NCBI RefSeq assembly: GCF_011813015.1 | Contig: NZ_QHLQ01000001.1 | Location: 434,001 to 498,000 of the forward strand | Source of the DNA: Parasedimentitalea denitrificans | GTDB lineage: Bacteria > Pseudomonadota > Alphaproteobacteria > Rhodobacterales > Rhodobacteraceae | Reading direction: 5' to 3' | Length of the DNA stretch: 64,000 bases | Part shown: in pieces, positions 10,351-18,461 of the stretch | How positions within the stretch are numbered: position 1 is the first letter of the stretch | How the letters are laid out: each line of letters opens with the position of its first letter | Notes under the pieces: model-generated | Database searches by the model: none | Seen by the model: only the letters and a program-made list of their open reading frames with translations | What the model was told of the DNA's origin: nothing | Position numbers and translations under genes: made by a program

Positions 10351-11297
10351 TGATGAAAAAATCCTTCCTTGCCGTCGCCCTGCTCGCCACCCCTACCCTT
10401 GCCAGCGAAGACATCGCCGATCAGTACCCCGGCTCGGTGCTGTATTCCAAACCATACGAAGTGATCCCGGGTGTCTTCTCGGCGATTGGGGCCACCGCAC
10501 CGCCGACATATGAAAACGCCGGTCACAACAACAACCTGAGCTTCATCATAACCGGCGATGGGGTTGTCGTGATCAACGGCGGCGCATCCTACCAACTGGC
10601 CGAGGCGCTGCACAATGAAATCATGGCCGTGACAGATCAGTCAGTAAAACTGGTGTTCAACGAAAACGGCCAGGGCCACGCCATGCTTGGCAACTCTTAC
10701 TGGGCAGATCAGGGCGTTGAAATTGTAGCCCACACAGACGCCGCCGCTGAATTCGAAAGCCACGGCGGGCAATCCCTGCGGGCCGCTCAGGCGCGGGTGA
10801 TGGAGAAAGCAGACAACACCCGTGTCGCCCTACCTACGCAGACATTTGACGACGCTTATGTGGTTGAGATGGGCGATATGAAGATCGAAGCTCGCTACCT
10901 TGGCCCAGCCCACAGCCCCGGCGACATCGTTGTTTGGCTACCTGAAAAGAGCATGGTCATATCTGGCGACATGGCGTTCCACGAGCGCATGTTGCCGATT
11001 TTTGAGCACACAATGACCGCCGACTGGATCGAAACTTGGGAGACCGAGTTCGAGGCGCTGAACGCTACCTACGTCATTCCCGGTCACGGCCACCCCACCA
11101 ACATGGATCAGGTGCGGCGCTATACCCGTGACTATCTGGTCTACCTGCGCGCCCAAATCGGTGCTCACCTGGAAAATGACGGCGATCTGGCAGATGCCTA
11201 TTACGTTGACCAATCGCCCTACGCCAACCTTGATACCTTTGAAGAGCTGGCCACCAAAAACGCAGGTCGGGTCTACGAACAGATGGAATTCGAATAA
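10350..11297 (+). CDS. MBL-fold protein with degenerate metal-binding motif (SoxH-like context)
   Basis: A secreted protein of 315 residues with a Sec signal peptide (MKKSFLAVALLATPTLAS) and the metallo-beta-lactamase fold. The fold shows in NNLSFIITGDGVVVINGG, HSPGDIVVWLPEKSMVISGDMAF and the C-terminal VIPGHGHPTNMDQV. The first metal motif is not HxHxDH: the matching place reads FNENGQGHAMLG, with Asn, Asn and Gln where His, His and Asp belong. The later Asp (SGD) and His (GHGHP) remain. It may be a binding or scaffold protein, or bind one metal in another way. ATG at 10350 or 10353 may be the start. A convergent terminator follows. Confidence 0.82.
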   Translation: MMKKSFLAVALLATPTLASEDIADQYPGSVLYSKPYEVIPGVFSAIGATAPPTYENAGHNNNLSFIITGDGVVVINGGASYQLAEALHNEIMAVTDQSVKLVFNENGQGHAMLGNSYWADQGVEIVAHTDAAAEFESHGGQSLRAAQARVMEKADNTRVALPTQTFDDAYVVEMGDMKIEARYLGPAHSPGDIVVWLPEKSMVISGDMAFHERMLPIFEHTMTADWIETWETEFEALNATYVIPGHGHPTNMDQVRRYTRDYLVYLRAQIGAHLENDGDLADAYYVDQSPYANLDTFEELATKNAGRVYEQMEFE

Positions 11298-11308
11298 CCC
11301 AAACATGA

Positions 11309-11344
11309 AAAGAGCCAATCAGATCTCCACCTGATTGGCTCTTT
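11309..11344. terminator. Bidirectional rho-independent terminator
   Basis: A perfect 14-bp stem AAAGAGCCAATCAG (11309-11322) pairs with CTGATTGGCTCTTT (11331-11344) around an 8-nt loop. A/T runs on both flanks serve both strands. It separates the plus-strand MBL genes from the convergent DUF302 gene. Confidence 0.9.
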
Positions 11345-11369
11345 CACAGTTTAAGCAACTGCTATTCCT

Positions 11370-11819
11370 TCAAAACGACAGTGCCTCTTCGACAATCTCA
11401 GCCAGCAGGGATTGAACCTCTTGCATCGGGCCTTCGGGGTAATTGCGATACCCAACCATCACCTCTCCCTCACGGTCGGCAACAAAAATGCCATAGGGGC
11501 AATGGGCGATATTCAGGGGGTCTGCTTCCATCATTTTCCGTGACAGCACAGCCGAGCAGAAAATGTAGATCTCAGCATTATCAAACAGGGTCACATCACT
11601 GCCCACGTCCTGCCCCGTGCGGCTCAGCATTTCGCCGACATGGCTGACATAGTCGATATTCAGTCCCTTATCGATGATCGCACTTTCCAGGCTAAATGCT
11701 GCGTCCTCAAAGCTTCCATCGTATTTGTAAATCGTCGAAGTCCCATCTGCACTGGCAAGACCAGCAGTGGTGATTGTCGTCATAACGGCCAATACAGCGC
11801 CGGATAAAAATGATCTCAT
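11370..11819 (-). CDS. Exported DUF302-domain protein
   Basis: A small periplasmic protein of 149 residues. The start is set at 11819 (MRSFLSGAVLAVMTTITTAGLASA), which gives a signal peptide and has AGGGAG upstream; the frame is open further up but without these marks. The mature part (TSTIYKYDGSFEDAAFSLESAIIDKG ... HCPYGIFV) matches the DUF302 fold, whose function is poorly known. Two cysteines (FCSAVLSRK and AHCPYG) are retained. DUF302 proteins are frequent next to sox and other sulfur genes. It is separated from soxD by a terminator and is probably transcribed alone. Confidence 0.82.
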   Translation of the reverse strand: MRSFLSGAVLAVMTTITTAGLASADGTSTIYKYDGSFEDAAFSLESAIIDKGLNIDYVSHVGEMLSRTGQDVGSDVTLFDNAEIYIFCSAVLSRKMMEADPLNIAHCPYGIFVADREGEVMVGYRNYPEGPMQEVQSLLAEIVEEALSF

Positions 11820-11869
11820 GACTTCACTCCCTTGATACCAATAGCATTGCTGCAATTCTGCCAATTTAA

Positions 11870-11900
11870 AACCCTTGCAACCAGAATAGTCGCAAGGGTT
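11870..11900 (-). terminator. Terminator after soxD
   Basis: AACCCTTGC (11870-11878) pairs with GCAAGGGTT (11892-11900) over a 13-nt loop. On the minus strand the stem is followed by TTTTAAA. It ends the soxBCD transcript. Confidence 0.75.
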
Positions 11901-11929
11901 ACAAGACACCGAACACAGCATCCCGGTTC

Positions 11930-12955
11930 TTAGTTTTCGAACGACCTCAGGTATTCGATCAATGCCTTCTGATCGGCCTCTTTCTTTAGCCCAGCAAAGG
12001 ACATTTTTGTCCCCTTCAGATAGGCACGCGGCTTAGCCAGAAACGCAGCCAGCTCAGCCTCAGTCCAAACCAATCCGCCCTCAGCAGCCTTCTTCATCGG
12101 CTTCGAGTATTTAAAGCCTTCAACCGCGCCAGCTTCACCATTCACGATGCCAGTCAAAAGCGGCCCGGACTTATTCTTGGCCCCCTCGCCGATCTGGTGA
12201 CACGCCTTACATTTCTTGAACACTTTGGCCCCGGCAGCAGCCAGTTCTGCGTCGATGACATCAACCGCCACCTCGACCACTTCGTCCTCAGCTGTTTCTG
12301 CAACCGCGTCCTCAGCCGCGCCCCCCTGATCTGGGGTCACATCCAAGACCAGCGCCCGCATGGTCACTTCGACCACATCCTTGCAGTCCTGCATGCAGGG
12401 TTCACCAGTCCATTGGGCGTATTCAGTCTCAGCCCGGTTATCGACGATGAACCCGTTTGCATTGGGCATCTCAACGTCAAAAAACGTCTCGTTTGAAAGA
12501 ACGAAATCATCCTCAATCAGATCGTTGGAGTAAAGAATATAGGCCACCATCGCATAGACTTCATCATCCGTCAGGCTGCCCGCATCACCATAAGGCATCG
12601 AGCGTTTGATGTAGTCAAAGGTGGTTGTCAGATACGGCCAGTAAGATCCAACCGTCTTAAGCGGGTCCTCGTGGTTCAGCGTATCCGCCCCGCCTGCCAG
12701 CTTGGGCCAATTGCCAAGACCCTCGGCAAAGTCACCATGACACGACGCGCATTTTTCAGCGAAAATCTCTTCACCATCCAGCGCATCCCCCGACCCAACA
12801 GGCAACCCTGTTCCGTCCGGAGTGATGTCGCCATCCCAAGCGGAGATTTCCTCTGGCAGCGCCGGACGACCCAGACCAAACTTGCCCGCAAACGCTGGGG
12901 CAGCGATCAGAGAAACCGCAACAGCCAAAGCAGTTGATTTAAGAAACTTCGACAT
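11930..12955 (-). CDS. soxD: SoxD, diheme cytochrome c of the sulfane dehydrogenase SoxCD
   Basis: The electron-accepting subunit of SoxCD, which oxidises the sulfane sulfur bound to SoxY in the periplasm. The protein has 341 residues with a signal peptide (MSKFLKSTALAVAVSLIAAPAFA). Two CxxCH heme sites are visible: CASCH at 69-73 and CKACH near residue 248. Between them is a low-complexity acidic/valine linker (around DEVVEVAVDVIDAELAAAG), and KGTKMSFAGL near the end supplies a Met ligand. The ATG at 12955 with GAGG upstream is preferred over an in-frame GTG four codons earlier. It overlaps soxC by 17 bases. Confidence 0.94.
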   Translation of the reverse strand: MSKFLKSTALAVAVSLIAAPAFAGKFGLGRPALPEEISAWDGDITPDGTGLPVGSGDALDGEEIFAEKCASCHGDFAEGLGNWPKLAGGADTLNHEDPLKTVGSYWPYLTTTFDYIKRSMPYGDAGSLTDDEVYAMVAYILYSNDLIEDDFVLSNETFFDVEMPNANGFIVDNRAETEYAQWTGEPCMQDCKDVVEVTMRALVLDVTPDQGGAAEDAVAETAEDEVVEVAVDVIDAELAAAGAKVFKKCKACHQIGEGAKNKSGPLLTGIVNGEAGAVEGFKYSKPMKKAAEGGLVWTEAELAAFLAKPRAYLKGTKMSFAGLKKEADQKALIEYLRSFEN

Positions 12956-14222
12956 TTTCTGCCTCACCGTTAGAACGCACCAGCCAGGTTTGGATACAGT
13001 TGTTGTGATAGATCGAGTTCAACCCGCGCACCTCGCGCAGTTGGGTCTTGGTGGGCTGCACATATCCGGTGTCATCCATGGCACGCGATTGCAGCATCAT
13101 TTCTGATCCGTCCCAATCGGTATCAAGATAGAACCGCGTCAACGCCATCTTCTCACCCGGCTTCGCTAGACGCGCTGTCTCCCAGTTCTTGCCACCATCC
13201 TTGGACACATCCACACGAGTGATTGCGCCGCGCCCGGACCAAGCCAAACCTGTGATAACCAGTGGCCCAGTGCCGTGTTTGATCGGCGCCTGCGGGCTGG
13301 GGCTGGTCACGACTGACTTGGCATCCATCGCCCAGGTCCACTTGCGGCTGGTGCCATCTTCCAGCGTATCGGTGTATTTGCTGGTCTCTTCGCGGCTTTC
13401 AACCGGGGCGTCCATCACCTCGATACGACGGATCCATTTGACCCACATGTTGCCTTCCCAACCGGGCACAACCAGACGCACGGGGTAGCCATGCTCTTTG
13501 CGCAGCGCTTCGCCATTGGCCTTGAACGCGACCAAGACGTCATCCAACGCTTTCTCCATCGGAATAGACCGCCCGTTGGACGAGGCATCAGCACCTTCAA
13601 CAAACACCCACTTGCCCGCCAGATCACCCGCCGTATCCAGCCCGGCTTCTTCCAACAGGGTACGCAGTGGCACGCCGGTGTATTCCATGTTGTGGATCAT
13701 ACCATGAGTGAACTGTGCACCGTTCAGCTGTGCGCCCGCCCACTCCATGCCGGTGTTGGCCGCACATTCGCAGAAATAGACGTGGTTTTCGCGCGGGAAC
13801 CGTTCCAGATCGGCATAGCTGAAGACCAGAGGCGTATCGACCAAGCCGTTGATCATCAGGCGATAATCTTCCTTTTTCAGGTCAATCGCGCCCGAGTGAT
13901 GCCGCTCAAACGCGCAGCCCTGTGGGGTGATGGTGCCATCCAGAGCATGGATCGGAGTGAAGTTGATTGAGCTGACAGTATCAGCGGTCAACCATTCCAC
14001 GTTGCGGCGGATAACATCGCCTTCGTGTTCGATTGGCAACCCATAGCGCACCGCGTCCACGCCATCGCCGAATTCCTGTGCCCATGGTTGGATCTCGGTG
14101 ATCAACGGATCTGGTGTTTGCGCATTTGCCGCATTCGCCGTCAACGCCCCTGCCCCCGCAGCCACCGCACCACCTAGGAAGGCGCGCCGAGAGCTGACGA
14201 TATTGTTGTCTTTATCTGACAT
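12939..14222 (-). CDS. soxC: SoxC, molybdenum-cofactor subunit of sulfane dehydrogenase
   Basis: The catalytic subunit of SoxCD, 427 residues, of the sulfite oxidase molybdopterin family. A Tat signal is present (SSRRAFLGGAVAAGAGALTANAANA), consistent with export after cofactor insertion. The Moco-ligand region is VYFCECAANTGMEW; Cys153, in CAAN, is the likely ligand. A dimerisation domain follows (GLAWSGRGAITRVDVSKDGG). Gene order B-C-D with soxD directly downstream is classic for alphaproteobacterial sox loci that oxidise thiosulfate fully to sulfate without sulfur globules. Confidence 0.95.
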   Translation of the reverse strand: MSDKDNNIVSSRRAFLGGAVAAGAGALTANAANAQTPDPLITEIQPWAQEFGDGVDAVRYGLPIEHEGDVIRRNVEWLTADTVSSINFTPIHALDGTITPQGCAFERHHSGAIDLKKEDYRLMINGLVDTPLVFSYADLERFPRENHVYFCECAANTGMEWAGAQLNGAQFTHGMIHNMEYTGVPLRTLLEEAGLDTAGDLAGKWVFVEGADASSNGRSIPMEKALDDVLVAFKANGEALRKEHGYPVRLVVPGWEGNMWVKWIRRIEVMDAPVESREETSKYTDTLEDGTSRKWTWAMDAKSVVTSPSPQAPIKHGTGPLVITGLAWSGRGAITRVDVSKDGGKNWETARLAKPGEKMALTRFYLDTDWDGSEMMLQSRAMDDTGYVQPTKTQLREVRGLNSIYHNNCIQTWLVRSNGEAENVEVS

Positions 14223-14253
14223 ATCAGATGCCTCTTACTTGTGAGTGCAGAGC

Positions 14254-15957
14254 CTAGGCTCCGACGACTTTCACACTGTTGTTTGGATCAAGCGAAATGG
14301 TGCCCTGTTTGGCGATATGCGCCTCGACCACGTCCCAGATTTTTGGACCTTCGGTGCCTTCATTGACCGACGCCCAGCCGGCAACCTGGTAGGTCTTGGA
14401 TGGATCAATGATCTCGCCTGTCTTCAACAAGGTCATTTCAGTGATGCGGCTGCCCTGCGGCTTGGTCACATCAATCCGGTAGCCAAGACCACCAACACGC
14501 ACCATGTCGCCACCCTGCTGATAATAGGGGTCGGGATTGAACAGGTTGTCAGCAACGTCTTCTAGCACCACATGCAGGAATTCACCGGTCATTTCAGTCC
14601 GGTAAGCCTCGCCATAGCTCATCGAAGTCACGTTCCAGATGTCCTCGCGGGTGATGTCCTGCCCCGGTAGGATAGAAGGCCCCCAGCGCACACCAGGTGA
14701 CAAGGCAATATCCGCGTCACGTTCCGAAATCAGCGCATCGCAAATCAAATCATCCCATGTTCCGTTAAAATTGCCACGGCGGTACAGGGTCTGATCATCC
14801 GCCGTTTGACCGATGACCTCACTCAGCGCATCCATATACGGCGCGCGTTGGTCATCAATCAGCTGTGCCACTTCAGGATCAGGCGTAATCACATCGGAGA
14901 AGATCGGGATCAGTTTGTGGCGGAAACCCATCATGCGGCCGTTGCGAACATCCAGATCCACACGGCTGACGAATTTACCGTTCGACCCAGACGCCACAAT
15001 AATTGTTTCTCCCACCAGAACAGGTTCCGGCAGTGCGTCATGGGTGTGACCAGACAGGATCACATCAATTCCGGTGACGATACCCGCCATCTGCTTATCA
15101 ACGTCAAAGCCATTGTGGCTAAGGCAGACAACCAGCTCAGCCCCTTGGGCGCGGACCTCGTCGACCATCTCCTGCATCCGCTCATCGCGGATACCAAACG
15201 AGTATTCGGGGAACATCCAGCCGGGGTTGGCGATTGGCATATAGGGAAATGCCTGACCGATCACAGCGACCTTTACACCGCCACTTTCAAAGAACTTATA
15301 CGGCGGGAACAGCTCGGTAGGCTCGTCCCATTCCGCATCGAAAATGTTCTGACCTAGCGCGGCGAACGGCAGGCCTTCGACAATTTCGTTCACCCGTTCT
15401 GACCCAAGCGTGAATTCCCAGTGGAACGTCATCGCGTCAGGCTTTAGTGCGTTCATGACGTTGACCATGTCCTGACCAGCGGTCTGGTGGCAGGTATAGC
15501 TGCCATGCCATGTGTCGCCGCCATCCAACAGCAGTGCATCCGGGCGCGCGGCGCGGATCGAGTTGATGACTGTCGAAACACGGTCCAACCCGCCCACGCG
15601 GCCATAGGCCTGCGCAAGGGATGAGAAATCACTGTGGCTCAGCGCATAGGCCGATGGGCTACCGTCATCAATGCCATACAGCTTGCGGAAATCGGCGCCC
15701 GTTACGTGGGGAACCGCGCCCTTGTTTCCCCCGACCCCGATATTAACCGAAGGCTCGCGGAAATAGATCGGCTTTAGCTGTGCGTGAATGTCGGTGACAT
15801 GGATTAGCGAGACATTGCCAAAGGTATCAAACTCTAACAGTTTGTCCTGCGTCAGCGATTGCTGCGCAGCCACCCGCGCCCAGTTTCCGAACCCTGACGC
15901 CCCATAAAGCGCAGCGGCGGCCATGCTGGTTTGCAAAAAATCACGGCGAGATATCAT
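14254..15957 (-). CDS. soxB: SoxB, thiosulfohydrolase
   Basis: A periplasmic hydrolase that releases sulfate from the SoxY-bound thiosulfonate. It has 567 residues with a Tat-type N-terminus (ISRRDFLQTSMAAAALYG). Metal-ligand motifs of the 5'-nucleotidase superfamily are intact: DIH at 56-58, GGDTWHGS at 146-153, and SHNGFDVD and SGHTHDALPEPV further on. It lies 31 bases before soxC and about 95 bases after soxA, with a terminator hairpin in that gap, so soxBCD may have its own promoter at 15958-16015. Confidence 0.96.
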   Translation of the reverse strand: MISRRDFLQTSMAAAALYGASGFGNWARVAAQQSLTQDKLLEFDTFGNVSLIHVTDIHAQLKPIYFREPSVNIGVGGNKGAVPHVTGADFRKLYGIDDGSPSAYALSHSDFSSLAQAYGRVGGLDRVSTVINSIRAARPDALLLDGGDTWHGSYTCHQTAGQDMVNVMNALKPDAMTFHWEFTLGSERVNEIVEGLPFAALGQNIFDAEWDEPTELFPPYKFFESGGVKVAVIGQAFPYMPIANPGWMFPEYSFGIRDERMQEMVDEVRAQGAELVVCLSHNGFDVDKQMAGIVTGIDVILSGHTHDALPEPVLVGETIIVASGSNGKFVSRVDLDVRNGRMMGFRHKLIPIFSDVITPDPEVAQLIDDQRAPYMDALSEVIGQTADDQTLYRRGNFNGTWDDLICDALISERDADIALSPGVRWGPSILPGQDITREDIWNVTSMSYGEAYRTEMTGEFLHVVLEDVADNLFNPDPYYQQGGDMVRVGGLGYRIDVTKPQGSRITEMTLLKTGEIIDPSKTYQVAGWASVNEGTEGPKIWDVVEAHIAKQGTISLDPNNSVKVVGA

Positions 15958-16015
15958 AGTCCGTCCTAGCTGTTACGACATATACGCATATATGAATTCG
16001 TTTTGAGGTGCAAAA

Positions 16016-16041
16016 GCCCCAATACCATCCGGCATTGGGGC
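16016..16041 (-). terminator. Terminator between soxA and soxB
   Basis: GCCCCAAT (16016-16023) pairs with ATTGGGGC (16034-16041). On the minus strand the stem is followed by TTTTG. It splits the sox genes into XYZA and BCD units, fully or partially. Confidence 0.75.
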
Positions 16042-16053
16042 CCTGTTTGTGTA

Positions 16054-16890
16054 TTAGTTGCGGACCGAAGGCGTTTCAACGGAAAGCCCCTGACCACGCG
16101 AAGCGATATACAGCTCAAGCGATTTGAACTCGTCGCCACCAACCTTGTAAGGCTGCGCCCGAATATTCTTCATGCAGCCCTTGAAACGTGCATGGGTCGA
16201 ATTCAGCTTGGCGTTCTTTAGGCGGTAAGTCGGAAAACCATTGGTCTGGCCCTGACTTAGGTGATCGGCACGGATCATCGTGTCATAATTGTCTTCGTGA
16301 CAATTGGAACAGGACATATCCAGCTGACCAACGCGGGTATAGTATAGCTCTTTACCCTGCTCCCAAAACTCGGCAGCCTCACCATCGATAGCCACATTCA
16401 TCGGCATGCCGCGCGACTGCAGCCCGATCAAGGCCGTCATAGCGACCATCTGGCCGCCAGAATACTTCCAAGGCTCCGCACCCATATGCTCAGTACGGCA
16501 GTTGTTCACCAAATCCTCCATGGTGACTACCTTGCCGTCTTCGACACGGGGCAATGTGGTCCGCAGACCAGCAAAGTCTTCGACATCCTCGTGGCAGCTG
16601 GCACAGGCTTTACCTTCCTTGCCGTCTACCTCGTTCCACGAGTCAATCGCCTGATCGACAAAGACAAATCCAGGATTGTCAAAATCATCAAGCTGAAGGG
16701 CCTGCGTTTCCTTGGCACGATAGATCCACCCTGATGTCACTTCATCAAGGTTTTCCGCGTGCGCAGGGGCTGCAGTCTGAATGGTGAACTCTTGCCCTTC
16801 AATAGATAGTGCTGCGGTTTCATCCGCATGGGTACTGACTGCCATCCCCATAAAACATGCCGTACTTACCAGTACTTTAAGTGTCTTCAT
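16054..16890 (-). CDS. soxA: SoxA, diheme c-type cytochrome of the SoxAX complex
   Basis: The catalytic subunit of SoxAX, which couples thiosulfate to the SoxY cysteine. The protein is 278 residues from the ATG at 16890, which has GGGAGGACGACCGA before it; the frame is open much further upstream, but that part overlaps soxZ. The signal peptide is MKTLKVLVSTACFMGMAVSTHA. It has two heme sites, CASCH at 96-100 and CSNCH at 194-198. Cys239 in FKGCMKNI is the expected persulfide ligand of the active-site heme. The diheme form matches Paracoccus and Rhodovulum SoxA. Confidence 0.95.
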   Translation of the reverse strand: MKTLKVLVSTACFMGMAVSTHADETAALSIEGQEFTIQTAAPAHAENLDEVTSGWIYRAKETQALQLDDFDNPGFVFVDQAIDSWNEVDGKEGKACASCHEDVEDFAGLRTTLPRVEDGKVVTMEDLVNNCRTEHMGAEPWKYSGGQMVAMTALIGLQSRGMPMNVAIDGEAAEFWEQGKELYYTRVGQLDMSCSNCHEDNYDTMIRADHLSQGQTNGFPTYRLKNAKLNSTHARFKGCMKNIRAQPYKVGGDEFKSLELYIASRGQGLSVETPSVRN

Positions 16891-16918
16891 TCGGTCGTCC
16901 TCCCTAATCCGTCCGACC

Positions 16919-17248
16919 TCAGCCGATTGCGATTTTTTTCGCTGTTTCGTAGACAGATCCGTCATCGTCGTACCAAGTGAACTTGAACTCGCCGGCCTCG
17001 GGGACCATTGCTTCAAATTCAAAATACGGGTTTGTCGAAACCGCAGGTTCAATGGTGACGTCGATGACGTTCTGACCATTAAAATCTGCAGTAAACCGGT
17101 TGATGATCGAGCGCGGAATAAGGTTGCCGTCATCACCCTTGCGCTGACCAGATTCCATCTTGTGGCTGATCAGAGTTTTGATTGTGATGACATCACCGGC
17201 CGCAGCCTTTTTTGGAACTTTGACACGAGGTTTTACACCAGAAGCCAT
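16919..17248 (-). CDS. soxZ: SoxZ, thiosulfate carrier partner
   Basis: A 109-residue immunoglobulin-like protein that pairs with SoxY. The sequence ASGVKPRVKVPKKAAAGDVITIKTLISHKMESGQRKG is typical of SoxZ. There is no signal peptide, as expected, since SoxZ is exported together with SoxY through the Tat route. It lies 20 bases after soxY. Confidence 0.96.
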   Translation of the reverse strand: MASGVKPRVKVPKKAAAGDVITIKTLISHKMESGQRKGDDGNLIPRSIINRFTADFNGQNVIDVTIEPAVSTNPYFEFEAMVPEAGEFKFTWYDDDGSVYETAKKIAIG

Positions 17249-17268
17249 TGTTGTTCTCCTCGTCTGAG

Positions 17269-17691
17269 TTAGCCGCCGCAGCCGCCGATTGTTACTTTTA
17301 CGGTTGCACTTGCCTTACGGAACGAGCCGTCTTCCATTTTGGCAATCGCAACAACATCCTGTGTCTTGGCCAAACGGATACGGGTTGATCCCGAACGCGA
17401 GCCAGCAAGAGGCCCGAACTTAAAGGTCGCAACAGCTGGTGTTGGGTTGCCGGTTGCAAACAGGGAAATCTCAACCGCGCCAGCGGCCGAAACCTCAACC
17501 GGAACAGTGTTGCCGTTTTCCGCAATTTCCGGGGCGGTCAGATCGATACCACCCTCGGTCACTTCCGCTCCGCCAGTCATGGCAGCGATCGCATCATCAG
17601 TCAGCGACGCAAATGCCGGAAGGCCAGCCAGCGTAGCAAAGGCAAGTGTGCCAGTGCCCAGCGCAAGCGCTTTTCGACGTGTTAGGTCCAT
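17269..17691 (-). CDS. soxY: SoxY, covalent sulfur carrier
   Basis: The 140-residue carrier protein to which sulfur intermediates are bound. It ends in the diagnostic GGCGG, with the carrier Cys138 third from the end. A Tat-like signal is present (LTRRKALALGTGTLAFATLAGLPAFA). The ATG at 17691, preceded by GGGAGGAAATGAA, is chosen over an in-frame ATG five codons earlier that lies within the ribosome-binding region. Confidence 0.96.
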   Translation of the reverse strand: MDLTRRKALALGTGTLAFATLAGLPAFASLTDDAIAAMTGGAEVTEGGIDLTAPEIAENGNTVPVEVSAAGAVEISLFATGNPTPAVATFKFGPLAGSRSGSTRIRLAKTQDVVAIAKMEDGSFRKASATVKVTIGGCGG

Positions 17692-17720
17692 TTCATTTCC
17701 TCCCATGGAATCTGGGTAAA

Positions 17721-18176
17721 TTATTGTTCTTTCAGGGTTTGAAGATAGGCGATGACATCTTCGACCTGCTGCGCGGTCAGGATGCTCTGACCTTCGAATT
17801 TCTCGAGCGTACGCTCAAAACCTGCGTCCTGATAAAACGCTGGCATGATGGTGTCTTCGAAAACCATCTTGGAATTGGCGACGATGGCGCGCAGCTCTTG
17901 CGCGCTCCAACGATCCGCAACGCCGGTCATTTCAGGGCCAACTTCGCCATGGAACGATTCCTCAGGCATGTCTGCGTTGACATGGCAGGCCAGGCAATTG
18001 CCCTGTTTTCTGTTTTTGAAAACGTCACGCCCGTTTGCCGCGTCTCCGGCAACGCCAGTCAAAGAGGCCATAACCACGCCATCTTCATATTTGACATCGC
18101 CTGGTGCCACGGGTTCAGCTGCCAGCGGACTTGCCAGCACCCCCGCCACCGCGATTGATATACCGATGATCCTCAT
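17721..18176 (-). CDS. soxX: SoxX, monoheme cytochrome c of SoxAX
   Basis: The small electron-transfer subunit of SoxAX, 151 residues. The signal peptide is MRIIGISIAVAGVLASPLAA, there is a single heme site (CLACH), and TIMPAFYQ probably holds the distal Met. The start at 18176 follows GGGAGG; an in-frame ATG seven codons upstream is less likely. It is the first gene of the soxXYZA unit and faces soxT across a 285-bp divergent region. Confidence 0.94.
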   Translation of the reverse strand: MRIIGISIAVAGVLASPLAAEPVAPGDVKYEDGVVMASLTGVAGDAANGRDVFKNRKQGNCLACHVNADMPEESFHGEVGPEMTGVADRWSAQELRAIVANSKMVFEDTIMPAFYQDAGFERTLEKFEGQSILTAQQVEDVIAYLQTLKEQ

Positions 18177-18240
18177 GCGTCCTCCCAAACATTTCATTTT
18201 GATGTACGTTAGCGCACGACTCTGTGATGACGCAACAACA

Positions 18241-18258
18241 AATTCACTTACTTGAATT
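18241..18258. promoter_or_regulatory. Palindrome in the soxX promoter, candidate SoxR operator
   Basis: A perfect inverted repeat AATTCA-N6-TGAATT, 65-83 bases upstream of the soxX start. Its AATTCAC core is shared with the motifs at 18436 and 20746. ArsR-family operators are imperfect AT-rich palindromes, so SoxR binding is plausible but inferred. Confidence 0.55.
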
Positions 18259-18431
18259 ATTGTATTTGTTCGGGGGCCAAGACATACTCTCCGCCTCCCC
18301 TAATTAGCAGAACAGTATTTCGGTCAATTGAAAGCCCCACCAATTCACCACAGACCCATGTTTCGGCGTTTCCACAGGCGGATGTACATCTGATCTGTAT
18401 CAAAGCAGATCTGGAAACTTGCCATTACATA

Positions 18432-18447
18432 TCACAATATGTGAATT
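18432..18447. promoter_or_regulatory. Palindrome before soxT, candidate SoxR operator
   Basis: The inverted repeat TCACA-ATA-TGTGA (18432-18444) overlaps AATATGTGAATT (18436-18447). The latter is the exact reverse complement of the 12-mer AATTCACATATT found between soxV and soxS. It ends 14 bases before the soxT start codon, where a repressor would block initiation. Confidence 0.6.
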
Positions 18448-18461
18448 GAACGGAGCATGTC

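Noticed and set aside
9430..11297. Naming the two MBL-fold genes soxG and soxH
   Set aside because: Position beside sox genes fits, but they are on the opposite strand from soxBCD and separated by a DUF302 gene, and one lacks the metal motif; orthology needs an alignment.
16891..17136. N-terminal extension of soxA
   Set aside because: It overlaps soxZ on the same strand; the signal peptide and ribosome-binding site place the start at 16890.
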